A stretch of DNA of 64,000 bases from an uncultured Draconibacterium sp. (GTDB taxonomy: Bacteria > Bacteroidota > Bacteroidia > Bacteroidales > Prolixibacteraceae), in assembly GCF_963676815.1 (NCBI RefSeq), contig NZ_OY781365.1, positions 5,490,501-5,554,500 on the forward strand. Direction: 5' to 3'. A model generated the notes under the pieces. That model was not told the DNA's origin. It was given only the letters and a program-made list of their open reading frames with translations, and did not search any database. Made by a program: the position numbers and the translations under genes. Positions 62,834 to 64,000 of the stretch are shown here, in pieces; positions within the stretch are counted from its first letter, which is position 1; every line of letters begins with the position of its first letter.

Positions 62834-64000
62834 TTATTCAATAAAAGTATTCTTTCCTTTGAGTTCGATTGTTTTTGAAAGGCCATTCAAACCTTTTCCT
62901 TCCGGTTGACTACCTCCAACAAATAGCTTAAAATCTCCGGCTTCAATAACGCGTTTATCATCGGCACCAATTACTGAGAATTGGCGAGGTTGCAAAACAA
63001 ATTTTACTGTTTTTGTTTCGCCGGGTTCCAGGGCAATGCGATGAAATCCTTCCAACTGGTATTTTGGACGAAGAGTTGAAGCGACGACATCTGTTAAATA
63101 CAACTGAACCACCTCTTCGCCTTCTGTTTCGCCCGAGTTCGTAACTTTAACACTGATTTCAACAGCATCACCAATTTTTGCCTTTTTTGCCAATTTTACA
63201 TCCGAGTATGTAAATGTGGTGTAGCTTAATCCAAAACCAAATGGGTAAAGTGGTTCGCCGTTAAAATACTTGTAAGTTCTATTGTCCATATCATAATCTT
63301 CGAAAGGTGGCAACTGATCAACCGATTTGTAGTAGGTAACAGGCAAACGCCCTGCCGGATTATAATTGCCCATTAAAACATCGGCTACGGCATTTCCTCC
63401 CTCCTGCCCCGGATATCCTGCAGAAAGAATAGCTTCCACATTTTCATTAGCCCAGTTAACAGCCAAAGCACTTCCGTTTAACAAAACCAGAATAACAGGT
63501 TTTCCTGTCGCTTCAACAGCTTTCATCAGTTCGCGTTGTGTTTCCGGAAGTTTTAAATGGGTGCGGTCTCCACCTTCAAAACCATCTACTTCTATTTGCA
63601 TCTCTTCGCCTTCAAGACGTTGCGAAAGACCAAGCACCAAAACTACAGCATCTGCATCTTGAGCCATTTTTACCGCTTCTTCCTGCATCCTGGTATCAGG
63701 CACCGACCAGAGCAACTTTGCATCGCCATCGCCTTTATCGTTAGCATATTCGTAAACAAATTTATATTTCTTTCCGGCTTCCATTTTTACAGCCTTTTCG
63801 TGATAAAAAGCGCTGTGTTCAGAGTTATGACTTAGCAACATTTCTCCTTCCAGCCAAATAGTAAGTTTTGGCATTCCCCAGCAACCTATTTTGTATTCTC
63901 CTGTTACCTGGGGAACAATGTAGCCTGTCCAACGCACACTAAAATCATCGTCGTTTAATTCAGGTGCTGGCGATCCTGATTCCCAATAAAAATTAATGTT
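62834..64000 (-). CDS. Glycoside hydrolase family 3, C-terminal part (5' end outside window)
   Basis: About 388 residues are visible, open at the window edge; the GTG at 63937 is internal. First comes a PA14-like module (WTGYIVPQVTGEYKIGCWG, DGDAKLLW). The GH3 C-terminal alpha/beta domain follows (DADAVVLVLGLSQRLEGE, VILVLLNGSALAVNW, GYPGQEGGNAVADVLMGNYNPAGRLPVTY) and then a fibronectin-III-like domain (VKVTNSGETEGEEVVQLYL). The order with an inserted PA14 is typical of beta-glucosidases/xylosidases. The nucleophile Asp domain is off the window, so substrate is not assigned. Confidence 0.93.
   Translation of the reverse strand, partial: NINFYWESGSPAPELNDDDFSVRWTGYIVPQVTGEYKIGCWGMPKLTIWLEGEMLLSHNSEHSAFYHEKAVKMEAGKKYKFVYEYANDKGDGDAKLLWSVPDTRMQEEAVKMAQDADAVVLVLGLSQRLEGEEMQIEVDGFEGGDRTHLKLPETQRELMKAVEATGKPVILVLLNGSALAVNWANENVEAILSAGYPGQEGGNAVADVLMGNYNPAGRLPVTYYKSVDQLPPFEDYDMDNRTYKYFNGEPLYPFGFGLSYTTFTYSDVKLAKKAKIGDAVEISVKVTNSGETEGEEVVQLYLTDVVASTLRPKYQLEGFHRIALEPGETKTVKFVLQPRQFSVIGADDKRVIEAGDFKLFVGGSQPEGKGLNGLSKTIELKGKNTFIE

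Overview
The window comes from a member of the phylum Bacteroidota. The gene content fits a marine or sediment Bacteroidales/Marinilabiliales-type organism such as the Prolixibacteraceae, but the genus is an inference. The evidence is a SusC/SusD pair, several TonB-dependent or DUF-type outer-membrane barrels (DUF3078, DUF5686, DUF5916), many lipoproteins with a Cys lipobox, TAnnTTTG-type -7 promoter boxes, few Shine-Dalgarno sequences, and moderate-to-low GC. No rRNA, tRNA, CRISPR array, insertion sequence, phage gene or origin was recognised. Most of the window looks like ordinary chromosome.

Layout. 1-5.3 kb: the start of an MFS transporter, a small membrane protein, a class-C-beta-lactamase-fold hydrolase, a VOC protein and an HEXXH lipoprotein. 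4.8-8.2 kb: a minus-strand metal-handling cluster (His/Cys-rich HYC_CC_PP-like protein, TonB-dependent receptor, secreted HMA-domain protein) ending in a terminator. 8.2-11.1 kb: an M49-like lipoprotein peptidase and fabI. 11.1-17.4 kb: a short degenerate 42-bp repeat between two terminators, then a SusC/SusD/lipoprotein uptake locus. 17.4-29.1 kb: envelope and housekeeping genes (a degenerate M23 protein, DUF3078, CYTH, HD, DUF5686, acyltransferase, B3/4, sfsA, tsaD) and a candidate structured RNA near 26.5 kb. 29.2-38.6 kb: a TamB-like giant with a broken start, nhaD, exbB-exbD-tonB and a YitT protein. 38.7-47.6 kb: SDR, VOC, L-serine dehydratase, a GH127-like lipoprotein, and a MATE-rsgA-DUF4199-YdeI-DUF2891 run. 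48.3-51.8 kb: the thrS-infC-rpmI-rplT translation operon. 52.1-64 kb: a chorismate-mutase/aldolase pair, a DPP IV-type peptidase, a TPR lipoprotein, a nucleoside-hydrolase-like protein, DUF6962, DUF5916, a frameshifted subtilisin and the C-terminal part of a GH3 enzyme.

How the parts fit. The outer-membrane receptors (SusC and the metal-cluster TBDR) need the proton-driven ExbB/ExbD/TonB complex, which is encoded at 35.3-37.5 kb. TamB-like, DUF3078, DUF5686, DUF5916 and the lipoproteins all belong to the envelope. The secreted or lipid-anchored peptidases (M49-like, DPP IV, S8, HEXXH lipoprotein) and the GH3 enzyme suggest a life on polymeric organic matter.

Most notable observations. (1) A canonical A AAA AAG slippery heptamer sits exactly where the tamB N-terminus must change frame. 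(2) Two further genes (S8 protease, 47.8-kb hypothetical) are also broken by the apparent loss of one base, at or near short homopolymers, so sequencing error must be considered for all three. (3) infC starts at AUU behind a perfect AAGGAGG. (4) A 15-residue leader ORF with a hairpin over its stop lies upstream of the MATE gene. (5) A promoter-structure-terminator unit with no real ORF lies at about 26.46-26.70 kb. (6) A 14-residue/42-bp repeat relic lies at 11.3 kb. (7) Several enzyme folds have lost catalytic residues (M23, nucleoside hydrolase) or domains (GH127). No complete, clearly new multi-gene system was found.
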